Under the pieces are notes generated by a model, which saw nothing but the letters and a program-made list of their open reading frames with translations, was not told the DNA's origin and did not search any database. The position numbers and the translations under genes are program-made. A stretch of DNA of 64,000 bases from Bacteroidota bacterium (GTDB lineage: Bacteria; Bacteroidota; Bacteroidia; Chitinophagales; LD1). Every line of letters begins with the position of its first letter. Position 1 is the stretch's first letter. Location: the NCBI GenBank assembly GCA_016722375.1, contig JADKJG010000001.1:372001-436000 (forward strand). Direction: 5' to 3'. Of this stretch, positions 17,905 through 26,740 are shown one piece after another.

Positions 17905-19320
17905 TTAAACCTTCAACAACCTTTCCGGATTGGTCTCGGTGGATTTTGGGACTTCGGTTTTGGAGATATCCTTATATCCGCCATCTACCTCGGTAAAATT
18001 GCGGTAGCCGCGTGCCTGCAAAATACTAGCGGCTATCATGCTACGATAGCCTCCTTGACAATGCAGAAAAAAGTGTTGTTTGGGGTTAATATCCTTTATC
18101 CATTGGTTGATGGAAGCAAGCGGTTTGCTGTAAGCGTCTTTCACATGTCCGCCCATGTATTCAGATTCTTTGCGCACATCATGAACTACATCGGTGGCTA
18201 AATTTAGTTTGCCTGCAAATTCTTGGGTAGAGATACGATTTACCGTGTCCACCTCTTTGCCCGCAGCCTGCCATGTTTCAAAGCCACCTTTCAAATGACC
18301 AATCACATGGTCAAAACCAACGCGGCTGAGGCGGGTGACCGTTTCTTCTTCTCGGCCTTCTTGTGCCACAAGCAAAATGGGTTGTTTCACATCTACAATC
18401 ATGGCGCCTACCCAAGGAGCAAAGTCATCGTCAATACCAATGTTGATAGATTGAGGAATGAAGCCTTTCCAGAAAACCTTTGCCGAACGGGCATCGAGAA
18501 TCAAAGCGCCGGTTTCTTCAGCCGCAACTTCAAATTCATCGGCGCTCAAGGTTCTCATTCCCTTGTTTAATACCGTCTCAAAACTTTCGTAGCCCTTTTT
18601 GTTCATAGCTACGTTCATGCTAAAATATCCCGGAGGCGGGGTAAGCCCTTCGGTCACCGCTTTTATAAACGCCTCTTTGTTTGGTTGGTTCAGGGCATAG
18701 TTCATTTTCTTCTGACTGCCGAGTGTATCCACTGTTTCCTTCATCATATTTTTGCCACAGGCACTTCCTGCACCGTGGGCGGGATAAACAATCACTTCAT
18801 CACCCAAAGGCATTATTTTGTTCATCAGGCTTTCGTAGAGCATACCGGCTAGGTCTTCTTGCGTCATGTGTGCGGCCTTTTGCGCCAGATCAGGGCGACC
18901 TACGTCACCAAGAAACAAGGTGTCGCCAGAGAAAATTGCATGGTCTTTTCCGTTTTCATCAGTTAACAGATAGGTACTGCTCTCTAAGGTATGGCCGGGG
19001 GTGTGTAATACTCTAATTTTCACCTTGCCAATTTCAAATATTTGCCCGTCGGTAGCCACTATGCTTTCAAATTCAGGTTCCGCAGTAGGTCCGTAAACAA
19101 TGGGCGCACCGGTTTTCTTGCTCAGGTCCAAATGGCCGGAAACAAAATCAGCGTGAAAGTGTGTCTCAAAAATATATTTGAGACGAGCACCATCTTTTTC
19201 CAACCGCTCTAAATAAGGTTTGACTTCCCGAAGCGGGTCAATAATGGCAGCCTCGCCATTGCTGGTTATGTAATAAGCTCCTTGAGCCAAGCATCCGGTA
19301 TAAATCTGTTCTATTTTCAT
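17905..19320 (-). CDS. MBL-fold metallohydrolase fused to two rhodanese domains (persulfide dioxygenase-like)
   Basis: Protein of 471 residues. Residues ~1-240 are a metallo-beta-lactamase fold with metal-site motifs THFHADFVSGH, HTPGHTLESS, GDTLFLGDVGRPDLA and a later YPAHGAGSACG. This arrangement matches ETHE1/persulfide dioxygenase-like and glyoxalase II-like proteins. Two rhodanese domains follow. The first (~265-360) has LLVAQEGRE where the active-site loop should be, so it lacks the catalytic cysteine. The second (~370-460) has the loop HCQGGYRS with its cysteine. I infer sulfane-sulfur or persulfide oxidation coupled to sulfur transfer in the cytoplasm. The next gene downstream is a TauE/SafE exporter, a common companion in sulfur-handling clusters. 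Exact substrate is unproven. Confidence 0.9.
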   Translation of the reverse strand: MKIEQIYTGCLAQGAYYITSNGEAAIIDPLREVKPYLERLEKDGARLKYIFETHFHADFVSGHLDLSKKTGAPIVYGPTAEPEFESIVATDGQIFEIGKVKIRVLHTPGHTLESSTYLLTDENGKDHAIFSGDTLFLGDVGRPDLAQKAAHMTQEDLAGMLYESLMNKIMPLGDEVIVYPAHGAGSACGKNMMKETVDTLGSQKKMNYALNQPNKEAFIKAVTEGLTPPPGYFSMNVAMNKKGYESFETVLNKGMRTLSADEFEVAAEETGALILDARSAKVFWKGFIPQSINIGIDDDFAPWVGAMIVDVKQPILLVAQEGREEETVTRLSRVGFDHVIGHLKGGFETWQAAGKEVDTVNRISTQEFAGKLNLATDVVHDVRKESEYMGGHVKDAYSKPLASINQWIKDINPKQHFFLHCQGGYRSMIAASILQARGYRNFTEVDGGYKDISKTEVPKSTETNPERLLKV

Positions 19321-19412
19321 AAGTTGCTTTTTAATTTCTAGTTAAACTTGTTCGTGAAGATACATATTGAATGGATCATTATTCGTGACTTTTATCACCA
19401 ATTATTTTGGAA

Positions 19413-20228
19413 TCATCCAACCGATGAAAACCATTCTTTGAGAATGATATAAACACCCATAACCAAGATGAACCACCCAAAGCCTTTTTTCAATTTCAGT
19501 CCGTCCACCTTTTTGCTTAATGCATCGCCGACGATAATTCCCAGCACAGCGATAGCAGTGATAGAAAGTAATAAAACCCAGTCCATCGAACGATGCGCCA
19601 AATCGCCGGTGAATCCTATAAGCGAATTGGCGGCAATAATTGCCAGCGAAGTGCCTATCGCTTCTTTCATAGGCAGTCTAATCAAGATTACCAATGCGGG
19701 AATAATTAAAAACCCCCCTCCCACTCCCACCGAACCGGTTACCGTTCCTACCATTATTCCGTCGAGCGCTACCAACCAAAAATTTCTTGGCGGAACTTCG
19801 GGTAAAGTATCGCCACCGCTCAACACCTTTTTATTTCGAATCATGCTGAATGATGCTGCCACCATCAAAATAGCCAGAAATACCATAATCAAGATATTCT
19901 TGGTCAGCACCCAATCACCCACCTGAAATATTATGGTGGGAATCATAGGAACCAAAAACGCACGAGCCGTGAATACGGCAACTATGGAAGGAATGCCAAA
20001 CATAGCAGCCGTTTTAAGGTTGACCAATCCTTGTCTGTACTTGGGGATAGCGCCTACCAATGCCGTAGTTCCGACAATAAAAAGTGAGTAACCGGTAGCC
20101 ACCACAGGCTCCACGCCAAATAAATAGACAAGCACCGGTACGGTGAGGATAGAACCACCACCGCCAATCAAACCCAGTGAAATACCAATGGCCGCAGCAG
20201 CGAGATAAGATAAGGCAAGCATCATCAT
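19413..20228 (-). CDS. TauE/SafE (TSUP) family membrane exporter
   Basis: The open frame reaches 20321, but the ATG cluster at 20228-20222 (MMMLALSYLAAAAIG) is taken as the start, because the upstream 31 codons are not membrane-like or conserved in style. About 271 residues form roughly eight membrane helices, with the two TSUP repeats visible as GISLGLIGGGGSILTVPVLV near the N-terminus and GTVTGSVGVGGGFLIIPALV in the second half. TSUP proteins move sulfite, sulfoacetate, taurine-derived sulfonates or similar anions across the inner membrane. Lying ~90 bases upstream of the MBL-rhodanese gene in the same direction, it may export the sulfur oxyanion produced by that enzyme. Substrate cannot be read from sequence. 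Confidence 0.92.
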   Translation of the reverse strand: MMMLALSYLAAAAIGISLGLIGGGGSILTVPVLVYLFGVEPVVATGYSLFIVGTTALVGAIPKYRQGLVNLKTAAMFGIPSIVAVFTARAFLVPMIPTIIFQVGDWVLTKNILIMVFLAILMVAASFSMIRNKKVLSGGDTLPEVPPRNFWLVALDGIMVGTVTGSVGVGGGFLIIPALVILIRLPMKEAIGTSLAIIAANSLIGFTGDLAHRSMDWVLLLSITAIAVLGIIVGDALSKKVDGLKLKKGFGWFILVMGVYIILKEWFSSVG

Positions 20229-20419
20229 GCGCAATTTATTAATCTTAACGTAATAATGATACAGAGGGAATAAGAAAGGGAGCAACCGGAGTTGATTTCT
20301 TTCAAGAATTTCAACGGGCAAAAGCTACAGCGCCGCTATTGCTTCGCAAGGAGCAGATAATCAACAGACCAGACTTTGGTGGGATGTAAATTGAATATCC
20401 ATTCATCCTAAATAAAAAA

Positions 20420-20446
20420 AACCGTTCCTGATTGCTCAGGAGCGGT
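20420..20446. terminator. Bidirectional Rho-independent terminator
   Basis: An 11-bp arm (accgttcctga, with one G-T-type pair) is followed by a short ttgc loop and tcaggagcggt, with T runs after the hairpin on both strands. It lies between the unrecognised minus-strand gene ending at 20487 and the TSUP gene, so it chiefly terminates the former. Confidence 0.8.
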
Positions 20447-20486
20447 TTTTTATTTTGGCTTATACCGGTTGTTGAGAAAGTAGTTT

Positions 20487-21179
20487 TTACAGAGCTTTGG
20501 TGGCCACTTCTTTCATCTCTTCCTGCGTCAAGAGCTTTTCCATCTTCTCCCAAAGCTGATCATCTTCGGCTATCTTGCACATCTCTTCATATTCCAGCGC
20601 AATGTGTTTTGCCCGGTTCTTCTGTTTGTTGTTCAGCATGAAATGGGGCAGATAGGTTCGCATGGTCGTAATCCCTGTTTTTGCATTCATGGCACCAACC
20701 CCTACACCTTCTTTAAAAACATAGTTGACGATCAACGCGCCGGACTTGTCCACCTCTGTCACTCCGGCTTTGTTCTCCCAATTATTTTTGAAAAAACGCG
20801 CCACCACTTGATTAGGACTTATATGCTCCAATTCTTCCCGCTCCCGATACCGGGAAAAGAAATGCGCATTATATCTCAGCATCAGCATCGCGTCCGTCTG
20901 TGCGAAGCCGCCTATTTGATAAGCAATCTTGCCACTGCGGTCTTCAGATTCTATATAATAACTAAGGCCTATGCTCTCCGTCGTTAACCGGCTGATGATA
21001 TTCCATTCGTTATGCAATTTGGTTTTGTATCTCGTTTTCAAGGTCTGGCGCTTCAGGCGGTTGCGCATCATTTCCATCCTTTTCAAATTCGAGAAGCATA
21101 AAGATTTGCGCAGAACACTGCCAAAATCTCTTTCCATTTGTTCAAAAATCTCTTCGGGTGACATAGTTGGTACTATCAT
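20487..21179 (-). CDS. Unrecognised cytoplasmic protein, about 230 residues
   Basis: I do not recognise a family. The protein has no signal peptide or membrane segment. The N-terminal ~60 residues are a basic, helical stretch (FGSVLRKSLCFSNLKRMEMM, then RNRLKRQTLKTRYKTKL). The middle is mixed alpha/beta with YNAHFFSRYREREEL and GVGVGAMNAKTGITTMRTYL. The C-terminal ~50 residues are an acidic helical tail. The motif HFFSRYRER around residue 107 is the most distinctive feature and could be a functional site. It is followed downstream by a strong terminator and appears monocistronic. Its upstream region is shared with the 21-bp array of locus B, but the array is closer to the divergent FnIII gene. 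Confidence 0.7.
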   Translation of the reverse strand: MIVPTMSPEEIFEQMERDFGSVLRKSLCFSNLKRMEMMRNRLKRQTLKTRYKTKLHNEWNIISRLTTESIGLSYYIESEDRSGKIAYQIGGFAQTDAMLMLRYNAHFFSRYREREELEHISPNQVVARFFKNNWENKAGVTEVDKSGALIVNYVFKEGVGVGAMNAKTGITTMRTYLPHFMLNNKQKNRAKHIALEYEEMCKIAEDDQLWEKMEKLLTQEEMKEVATKAL

Positions 21180-21525
21180 GGTTTTTTGGTTTAGGTTAGA
21201 TAAAACATCTTCCTACTTGTACGGAACATGAAATCAAAGGTTTCATCTATGCAGCAGAAAGTTTTGTTTCGGCAATGCCTAATAATCAAGGAGAATCAAT
21301 AAAACAGGAGAAGAAGATAAACTTCGTTGGAACGGAAATAGCCAGATTCTAATCGGCAACGAATATCTTCCACCATAAACTACCTATCTTCATCCATAAA
21401 AAATATGAAGCCTGTCGAAAAGCAGTGATTTCTTACGAAAAACAGTGAAAAGACCATATAAAACACTGTATCTCCCGATAAATCATATCTAAAGTTGGCA
21501 AAAAAGTAGGTGTATCCAAAGAAAT

Positions 21526-21756
21526 TCCATGTTATAAATACAAGTTATTGTGTAATAAATTGAATTTATTACACAATATTTCAGATTTATTAGTCCATAG
21601 ACTTAATTTATTACACCATGTTTTTGGGTTATTACCTAATTAATTAGAATCATACTGTAATAATTTAGATTTATAAGACCATAGTTATTATTTATTAAGT
21701 AATAAATTTGGTTTAATAACTAATAAATTAGACTTATTGTATTATTTTTGTCCCAT
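21526..21756. repeat. AT-rich 21-bp tandem array, 11 degenerate units (locus B)
   Basis: Units begin at 21547, 21568, 21589, 21610, 21631, 21652, 21673, 21694, 21715 and 21736, exactly 21 bases apart, with a weaker unit before them from 21526. The unit is roughly ATTA, a variable dinucleotide, CATA or AATA, then AATTTAGATTT. Sequence varies between units, but the phase is never lost. No open frame runs through it. It ends 52 bases before the start of the FnIII gene at 21809. The remaining upstream gap, 21180-21525, holds no recognisable gene. Confidence 0.88.
21743..21750 (+). promoter_or_regulatory. Candidate -7 box (TATTTTTG) inside last array unit
   Basis: It matches TAnnTTTG and lies 58 bases before the ATG at 21809. 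It falls within the last 21-bp unit, so the array would sit directly upstream of, and in fixed helical phase with, the polymerase. A good -33 element at normal spacing is not obvious. Confidence 0.45.
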
Positions 21757-21808
21757 CCTAGATGCTTTCAGGAAGAATGTACCTACTTTTTCACCAAAAT
21801 AAAACCGT

Positions 21809-22453
21809 ATGAGCCAGGTAGTATTAGAACTGTTGAACACCAAACCTATTGAGAAGCACACCTTAGCTACTCACATCCTGAAGTCTATGGCTGGTAACCT
21901 GGATTATCCATTTCCGAATCCAACGTTAGTAGAGTTGCAGGCCGGTGCTGATAACTTGAAAAAGGAAATACTGGCAGTAGCCAAAGCTAAAGCAGCTTTG
22001 AAAATGGCTGTAGATAGGCAGAAGAAAGCATCAGATGATTTGGTGCTGTTGTTGCAGCGCGAGTCTTGGTATGTAGAGAGTGCCAGCGGAGGCGATAAGG
22101 ATAAAATTATCGGGGCAGGTATGAAATCGAAGAGAGATAAATCATACATGCAGCGCCCACCTATGGTGCAGAACTATCGGGCTTCGGCCAACCGCAAACC
22201 GGGTGAAATCATGCTGCGTTGGAAGCGGATGTTGAAGAGTTTGAATATTCAGTTCTATCAATTCCGCTACAAACTAGACAAAGTAGAAGGCGGCGAATGG
22301 ACGACTTATGATGATATGACAACGAAGTCGAAGTTGCTGTTCATCTCACCGGTACCGGGCAGAAAAATATGGATACAAGTGCGCGCCAAAAACAGCGCAG
22401 GCTTCGGCCCTTGGAGTAATCCGATTGGAATTATTTCGTACGAGGAGGATTGA
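21809..22453 (+). CDS. Small helical-bundle plus fibronectin type III protein (repeat-linked family)
   Basis: The 214-residue protein has no signal peptide (starts MSQVVLELLNTKPIEK). Residues ~1-95 are predicted mostly helical, with a conserved-looking FPNPTLVELQAGADNLKKEI segment followed by KAALKMAVDRQKKASDDLVL. A G/K-rich linker leads to an FnIII domain (~115-212) with GEIMLRWKRM, a YQFRYKLDK strand and the end motif WIQVRAKNSAGFGPWSNPIG. Similar two-part proteins are found in other Bacteroidota as hypothetical FnIII proteins. The cytoplasmic helical half suggests self-association, but the function is unknown. It follows a 21-bp array, as do the genes at 31325 and 54129, and a decayed relative lies at 2821-3000. 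Confidence 0.82.
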   Translation: MSQVVLELLNTKPIEKHTLATHILKSMAGNLDYPFPNPTLVELQAGADNLKKEILAVAKAKAALKMAVDRQKKASDDLVLLLQRESWYVESASGGDKDKIIGAGMKSKRDKSYMQRPPMVQNYRASANRKPGEIMLRWKRMLKSLNIQFYQFRYKLDKVEGGEWTTYDDMTTKSKLLFISPVPGRKIWIQVRAKNSAGFGPWSNPIGIISYEED

Positions 22454-22495
22454 TGAATGAACCTTCGGGAAATTCGAGCAGACGATGTTTTGTTT

Positions 22496-22600
22496 GAGTT
22501 ATAACCCTGCGGCTAGCCGCCTCATAGTGAATCGCGGAGCTATAACTCCGCCATAATGGCTTTAGCCGTGACTATTAAAACTTTCAGGGCTAAAGTCCTC
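22496..22600. repeat. Compound palindromic intergenic repeat
   Basis: It contains gagttata paired with tataactc (22496 and 22541), the perfect palindrome gcggctagccgc (22509-22520), and ggctttagcc (22558) facing gggctaaagtcc (22587). Such nested inverted arms are typical of interspersed repeats. It separates the FnIII gene from pgk and may also end transcription of the former. Confidence 0.6.
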
Positions 22601-22652
22601 TGCTCTGATCTCTATCGTAAGGCTGACTCCAAAAATAATTTTCACGAAAAAT

Positions 22653-22660
22653 TACTTTTG
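22653..22660 (+). promoter_or_regulatory. Candidate -7 box (TACTTTTG) for pgk
   Basis: It matches TAnnTTTG, 25 bases upstream of the pgk ATG. A purine-rich caggagcaag lies right before the ATG and may serve as the ribosome site. Confidence 0.45.
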
Positions 22661-22685
22661 ATGTCCATTAGAAAACAGGAGCAAG

Positions 22686-23900
22686 ATGAAAACAATCAAT
22701 GATTATAATTTTTCGGGCAAAAGGGCACTGGTGCGCGTAGATTTTAATGTGCCGCTTGATAAACAGTTCAACGTGACAGACGACAGCCGCATCCGCGGAG
22801 CGCTGCCGACGATTCGGAAAATATTGAAGGACGGTGGCTCGGTAGTGTTGATGAGCCATTTGGGCCGACCGCTGAAGAAGTTGAAGGAGGACGGCACGGT
22901 AGATTTTAAAAAGTTTACGCTGCGACATATCGTCAAAACCTTATCGGATCAACTGGGGGTGGAAGTGAAGTTTGCGGAAGATTGTGTGAGCGATGCAGCC
23001 TTTGCGCAATCGGCGAGTTTAAAAGCCGGTGAAGTTTTGCTACTAGAAAATCTTCGTTTTTATAAGGAGGAAGAGAAAGGCGATGCGGCATTCGCCGAGA
23101 AACTTTCAAAACACGGCGACGTGTATGTGAATGATGCCTTCGGCACGGCGCACCGGGCACATGCCTCGACGACTATTGTTGCCAATAGCTTCGATACATC
23201 GAACAAGATGTTTGGTTTGTTGATGGCAGATGAAATTGCAAATGCTGAAAAGGTGTTGAAGAAAGCCGAGTCGCCTTTCACAGCTATTCTGGGCGGAGCA
23301 AAAGTTTCGGACAAAATTTTGATTATAGAAAACCTGTTGAACAAAGCCAACAACATCATCATAGGCGGAGGCATGGCCTATACATTCTTCAAAGCGATGG
23401 GCGGCAAAATTGGAAATTCATTGGTGGAGGAAGATAAACTGCCACTGGCTTTGGACTTGATTGAAAAAGCAAAGAAGAAAGGCGTAGAACTTTTATTGCC
23501 AATTGACAGCGTGATTGCCGATAAGTTTGATGCTGAGGCGAATACGAAGTCCTCTCCTTCCAACAATATTCCGGACGGATGGATGGGCTTGGATATTGAC
23601 CACAACGCAATTTATGATTTCACGCAGGTGATTCTTTCTTCCAAAACCATTTTGTGGAACGGGCCGATGGGTGTTTTTGAAATGGATAAATTTCAGAACG
23701 GCACCAAGTCTATTGCTATGGCCGTTGCACAGGCTACGGAGCAAGGCGCCTTCAGTTTGGTAGGCGGCGGCGATTCGGTGGCAGCAATCAACAAATTCAA
23801 ATTGGCAGATAAAGTGAGCTATGTCTCCACCGGCGGCGGCGCTATGCTGGAATTCTTTGAAGGCAAAGAGTTGCCGGGTATTAAAGCGATTGGGGGATAA
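22686..23900 (+). CDS. pgk: Phosphoglycerate kinase
   Basis: The 404-residue enzyme is full length for bacterial PGK. It converts 1,3-bisphosphoglycerate and ADP to 3-phosphoglycerate and ATP in glycolysis, acting in the cytoplasm. Motifs in order are RVDFNVPLD near residue 17, SHLGRP near residue 58, the LENLRFYKEEEKGD segment, AHRAHAS near 156, the GGAKVSDKI hinge near 200, GPMGVFE near 324 and the nucleotide-binding GGGDSVAAI near 361. All catalytic landmarks are intact. It has no glycolytic neighbour in this window, with the convergent clpB gene beyond a terminator. Confidence 0.97.
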   Translation: MKTINDYNFSGKRALVRVDFNVPLDKQFNVTDDSRIRGALPTIRKILKDGGSVVLMSHLGRPLKKLKEDGTVDFKKFTLRHIVKTLSDQLGVEVKFAEDCVSDAAFAQSASLKAGEVLLLENLRFYKEEEKGDAAFAEKLSKHGDVYVNDAFGTAHRAHASTTIVANSFDTSNKMFGLLMADEIANAEKVLKKAESPFTAILGGAKVSDKILIIENLLNKANNIIIGGGMAYTFFKAMGGKIGNSLVEEDKLPLALDLIEKAKKKGVELLLPIDSVIADKFDAEANTKSSPSNNIPDGWMGLDIDHNAIYDFTQVILSSKTILWNGPMGVFEMDKFQNGTKSIAMAVAQATEQGAFSLVGGGDSVAAINKFKLADKVSYVSTGGGAMLEFFEGKELPGIKAIGG

Positions 23901-23966
23901 AATTCTAAGGACTGAAAAACAATCCCTTGGATTTATGATTCCGGCTTGATGGTTTGGTTAAACCAT

Positions 23967-23999
23967 AAGGGGAAAAGTCTTTCGTCTAACCTTTCCCCT
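23967..23999. terminator. Hairpin between convergent pgk and clpB
   Basis: aaggggaaaag faces ctttcccct across a short loop. Another small palindrome (ggtttggttaaacc, 23951-23964) precedes it. It sits between the two stop codons and should end transcription from both sides. Confidence 0.65.
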
Positions 24000-24005
24000 C
24001 TGGGT

Positions 24006-26648
24006 TTATTTAGCTGCGCTACGCTTTGGCTTTTTCGCCTCTTCAACATTTAAGGGATTGATAAACACCAAGCCCTCGCCGAAGGATTCTATCTTGATCA
24101 CTCCCTGCTTTTCAATTTCGCCGGAAAGAATCTTCTTAGATAGCTCGTTAACGATTTCTTTTTGAATCACCCGCTTCAGCGGGCGAGCACCGTATTGCGG
24201 ATCGAAACCCACCTCGCCGAGATAATCTAATGCGGCGTCGGTGATTTCTAAACTCACATCCTTTTTCGCCAACAACTCTTTCAACTGTTGCAATTGTAGG
24301 GAAACGATTTCTCGAATCTGTCTTTTAAGCAAAGGATGGAACATGACAATCTCATCTATCCGGTTCAGAAATTCAGGACGAATCGTGCTTCTTAACCGGA
24401 CCATCACTTCCGCCTTTGTTTTCTCCGTCACCTCGGCTTCATTCTCTTCTGTCACCTTTTCAAAGTTTGCCTGAATAATATCGCTGCCCATGTTGGAAGT
24501 CATAATTATCAGCGTGTTCTTGAAGTTGACGGTTCTACCTTTGTTATCGGTCAGGCGGCCATCATCCAACACCTGCAAAAGAATATTGAACACATCGGGA
24601 TGTGCTTTCTCAATTTCATCAAACAGGATGACACTATATGGCTTCCGACGAACGGCCTCGGTCAGTTGTCCGCCCTCCTCATAACCCACATATCCCGGAG
24701 GCGAACCTACGAGTCGACTGACGCTGTGTTTTTCCTGAAACTCGCTCATATCAATCCGCACCATTAAATGTTCATCGTTGAACAATACCTCGCTCAAGGC
24801 TTTGCTGAGTTCGGTTTTTCCCACACCGGTGGTGCCAAGAAATAGGAAAGAGCCAATGGGCCTCCTCTCATCTTGTAACCCGGCGCGGCTCCGACGAATA
24901 GCATCGGCCACCGCAGTGATAGCTTCGTCTTGACCTTTCACCCGTTCGCGCAGCCGCTCTTCCAGGTGGATGAGTTTTTCTCTCTCACCTTCTAACATGC
25001 GGGTGACGGGTATGCCTGTCCATTTGGCGACAATAGAAGCAATATCTTCAGACGTCACCTCTTCCTGCAACATTCTTTTATCGCTTGAAATTTTTGCCAA
25101 TTCTTCATCCAACTTTTTGATCGCATCCTCGGTGGACTTGATTTTTCCGTAGCGGATCTCCGCTACCTTGCCATAGTCTCCTTCGCGTTCAAAACGTTCA
25201 GCCTCCAGACGGAAGTTTTCAATTTCGCGTTTGCGAGCAGTGATTTTATCTACGATATCTTTTTCGGTTTGCCATTTAGCTTTAAACTGACCGCGCTCTT
25301 CTTTCAGGTTGGAAAGTTCTTCATTCAGCTCGTCCAGTTTCTTCTTGTCATTTTCGCGCTTGATGGCTTCCATTTCAATCTCAATCTGCATGATGCGTCT
25401 TTCGATTTCATCCAGTTCTTCGGGCACAGAGTCCATTTCGAGGCGGAGCTTTGCGGCAGCTTCATCAATCAGGTCAATAGCTTTGTCGGGCAAAAAGCGT
25501 TCGGTGATGTACCGATCGCTCAAAGTCACGGCGCTGATAATGGCATCGTCCTTAATTTTGACCTTGTGGTAGTTTTCATAACGTTCCTTCAAGCCTCGAA
25601 GAATAGAGATAGCATCTTCAATACTCGGCTCGTCTATCATTACCTTTTGAAAACGGCGTTCGAGCGCCTTGTCCTTTTCAAAATACTTCTGGTATTCATT
25701 CAAAGTGGTAGCTCCAACAGCACGCAACTCACCACGAGCCAGCTCCGGTTTGATGATATTGGCGGCATCCATCGCCCCTTCGGTAGCACCAGCACCAATC
25801 AGCGTATGAATTTCATCAATAAACAAAATGACTCTCCCGGCAGATTCCTTCACCTCTTTCACCACACCTTTCAGCCGCTCTTCAAAATCTCCGCGATATT
25901 TGGCCCCGGCCATCAGCGCCCCCATATCTAAGGCATAGATCACCTTGCTCTTTAAATTCTCGGGCACATCACCACGCACAATGCGATGGGCAATGCCTTC
26001 GGCAATGGCTGTTTTACCCACGCCCGGCTCACCTACTAATAAAGGATTGTTCTTCGTTTTCCGCGAAAGGATATGCATCACGCGACGAATCTCTTCGTCT
26101 CTGCCAATGACAGGATCCAGTTTACCACTTTTAGCTTGTGCATTTAGGTTAATGGCAAATTTTTCGAGTGAGTTATATTTGGCATCGGCACCTTGTTCCG
26201 TTACCTTGGAACCGCGCCTTAACTCTAAAATAGCCTTGCGCAGCTTACTTTCTTCCAATCCATTCTCTTTTAAAATCCGAGTGCTGTCATCGCCGATAGC
26301 GAGCAAGGTAAGTAGCAGTATATCCACTCCTACGTAAGTGTCATCAAATTCTTTGATGAGTTTGTTAGCTTGTAAAATCATTTTTGCGAAACCGGGCGAA
26401 GGAGCAATGTCCGCGCTTTGCCCGCTTACTTTAGGAAGCGTTTTTATTTTTTCTTGCACCTTCCCCAGAAGGATATTCCGATTAACCCCGACTTTTTCCA
26501 ATAGAAAAGGCAAGGCATCTTGGTCAACGTCAAGCATGGCTTTGAGCATGTGGATAGTTTCCATCTGCGGATTACCATTATTGAAAGACTCCTGCTGAGC
26601 AGCGCTCAGGGCTTCGAGTGCTTTGGTTGTGAAATTATTTGCGTTCAT
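24006..26648 (-). CDS. clpB: ATP-dependent disaggregase ClpB
   Basis: The frame runs up to 26777, but the ATG at 26648 (MNANNFTTKALEALSAAQ) is chosen because ClpB N-domains begin exactly this way. The upstream 43 codons are non-conserved promoter DNA. The 880-residue product has the N-terminal Clp repeat domain (~1-145), NBD1 with Walker A GEPGVGKTAIAEG and an LFIDEIHTLIGAG Walker B, a long coiled-coil M domain (~400-530), then NBD2 with GTTGVGKTELSKAL and the VILFDEIEKAHPDVFN Walker B. ClpB hexamers rescue aggregated proteins together with DnaK. A 16-bp palindrome upstream (26741-26756) may take part in stress control; no CIRCE sequence is seen. Confidence 0.97.
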   Translation of the reverse strand: MNANNFTTKALEALSAAQQESFNNGNPQMETIHMLKAMLDVDQDALPFLLEKVGVNRNILLGKVQEKIKTLPKVSGQSADIAPSPGFAKMILQANKLIKEFDDTYVGVDILLLTLLAIGDDSTRILKENGLEESKLRKAILELRRGSKVTEQGADAKYNSLEKFAINLNAQAKSGKLDPVIGRDEEIRRVMHILSRKTKNNPLLVGEPGVGKTAIAEGIAHRIVRGDVPENLKSKVIYALDMGALMAGAKYRGDFEERLKGVVKEVKESAGRVILFIDEIHTLIGAGATEGAMDAANIIKPELARGELRAVGATTLNEYQKYFEKDKALERRFQKVMIDEPSIEDAISILRGLKERYENYHKVKIKDDAIISAVTLSDRYITERFLPDKAIDLIDEAAAKLRLEMDSVPEELDEIERRIMQIEIEMEAIKRENDKKKLDELNEELSNLKEERGQFKAKWQTEKDIVDKITARKREIENFRLEAERFEREGDYGKVAEIRYGKIKSTEDAIKKLDEELAKISSDKRMLQEEVTSEDIASIVAKWTGIPVTRMLEGEREKLIHLEERLRERVKGQDEAITAVADAIRRSRAGLQDERRPIGSFLFLGTTGVGKTELSKALSEVLFNDEHLMVRIDMSEFQEKHSVSRLVGSPPGYVGYEEGGQLTEAVRRKPYSVILFDEIEKAHPDVFNILLQVLDDGRLTDNKGRTVNFKNTLIIMTSNMGSDIIQANFEKVTEENEAEVTEKTKAEVMVRLRSTIRPEFLNRIDEIVMFHPLLKRQIREIVSLQLQQLKELLAKKDVSLEITDAALDYLGEVGFDPQYGARPLKRVIQKEIVNELSKKILSGEIEKQGVIKIESFGEGLVFINPLNVEEAKKPKRSAAK

Positions 26649-26740
26649 AGTGCTATACTTAGAATTTAGTAAATAGTAGTTAGAAGAATATGGCGGCAAC
26701 TCAGCAAAAAAGTTTCCAACGTATATATAGGTACATTTTG

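Noticed and set aside
21526..21756. CRISPR array
   Set aside because: Repeats are directly adjacent without spacers, degenerate between units, and no cas gene is present.
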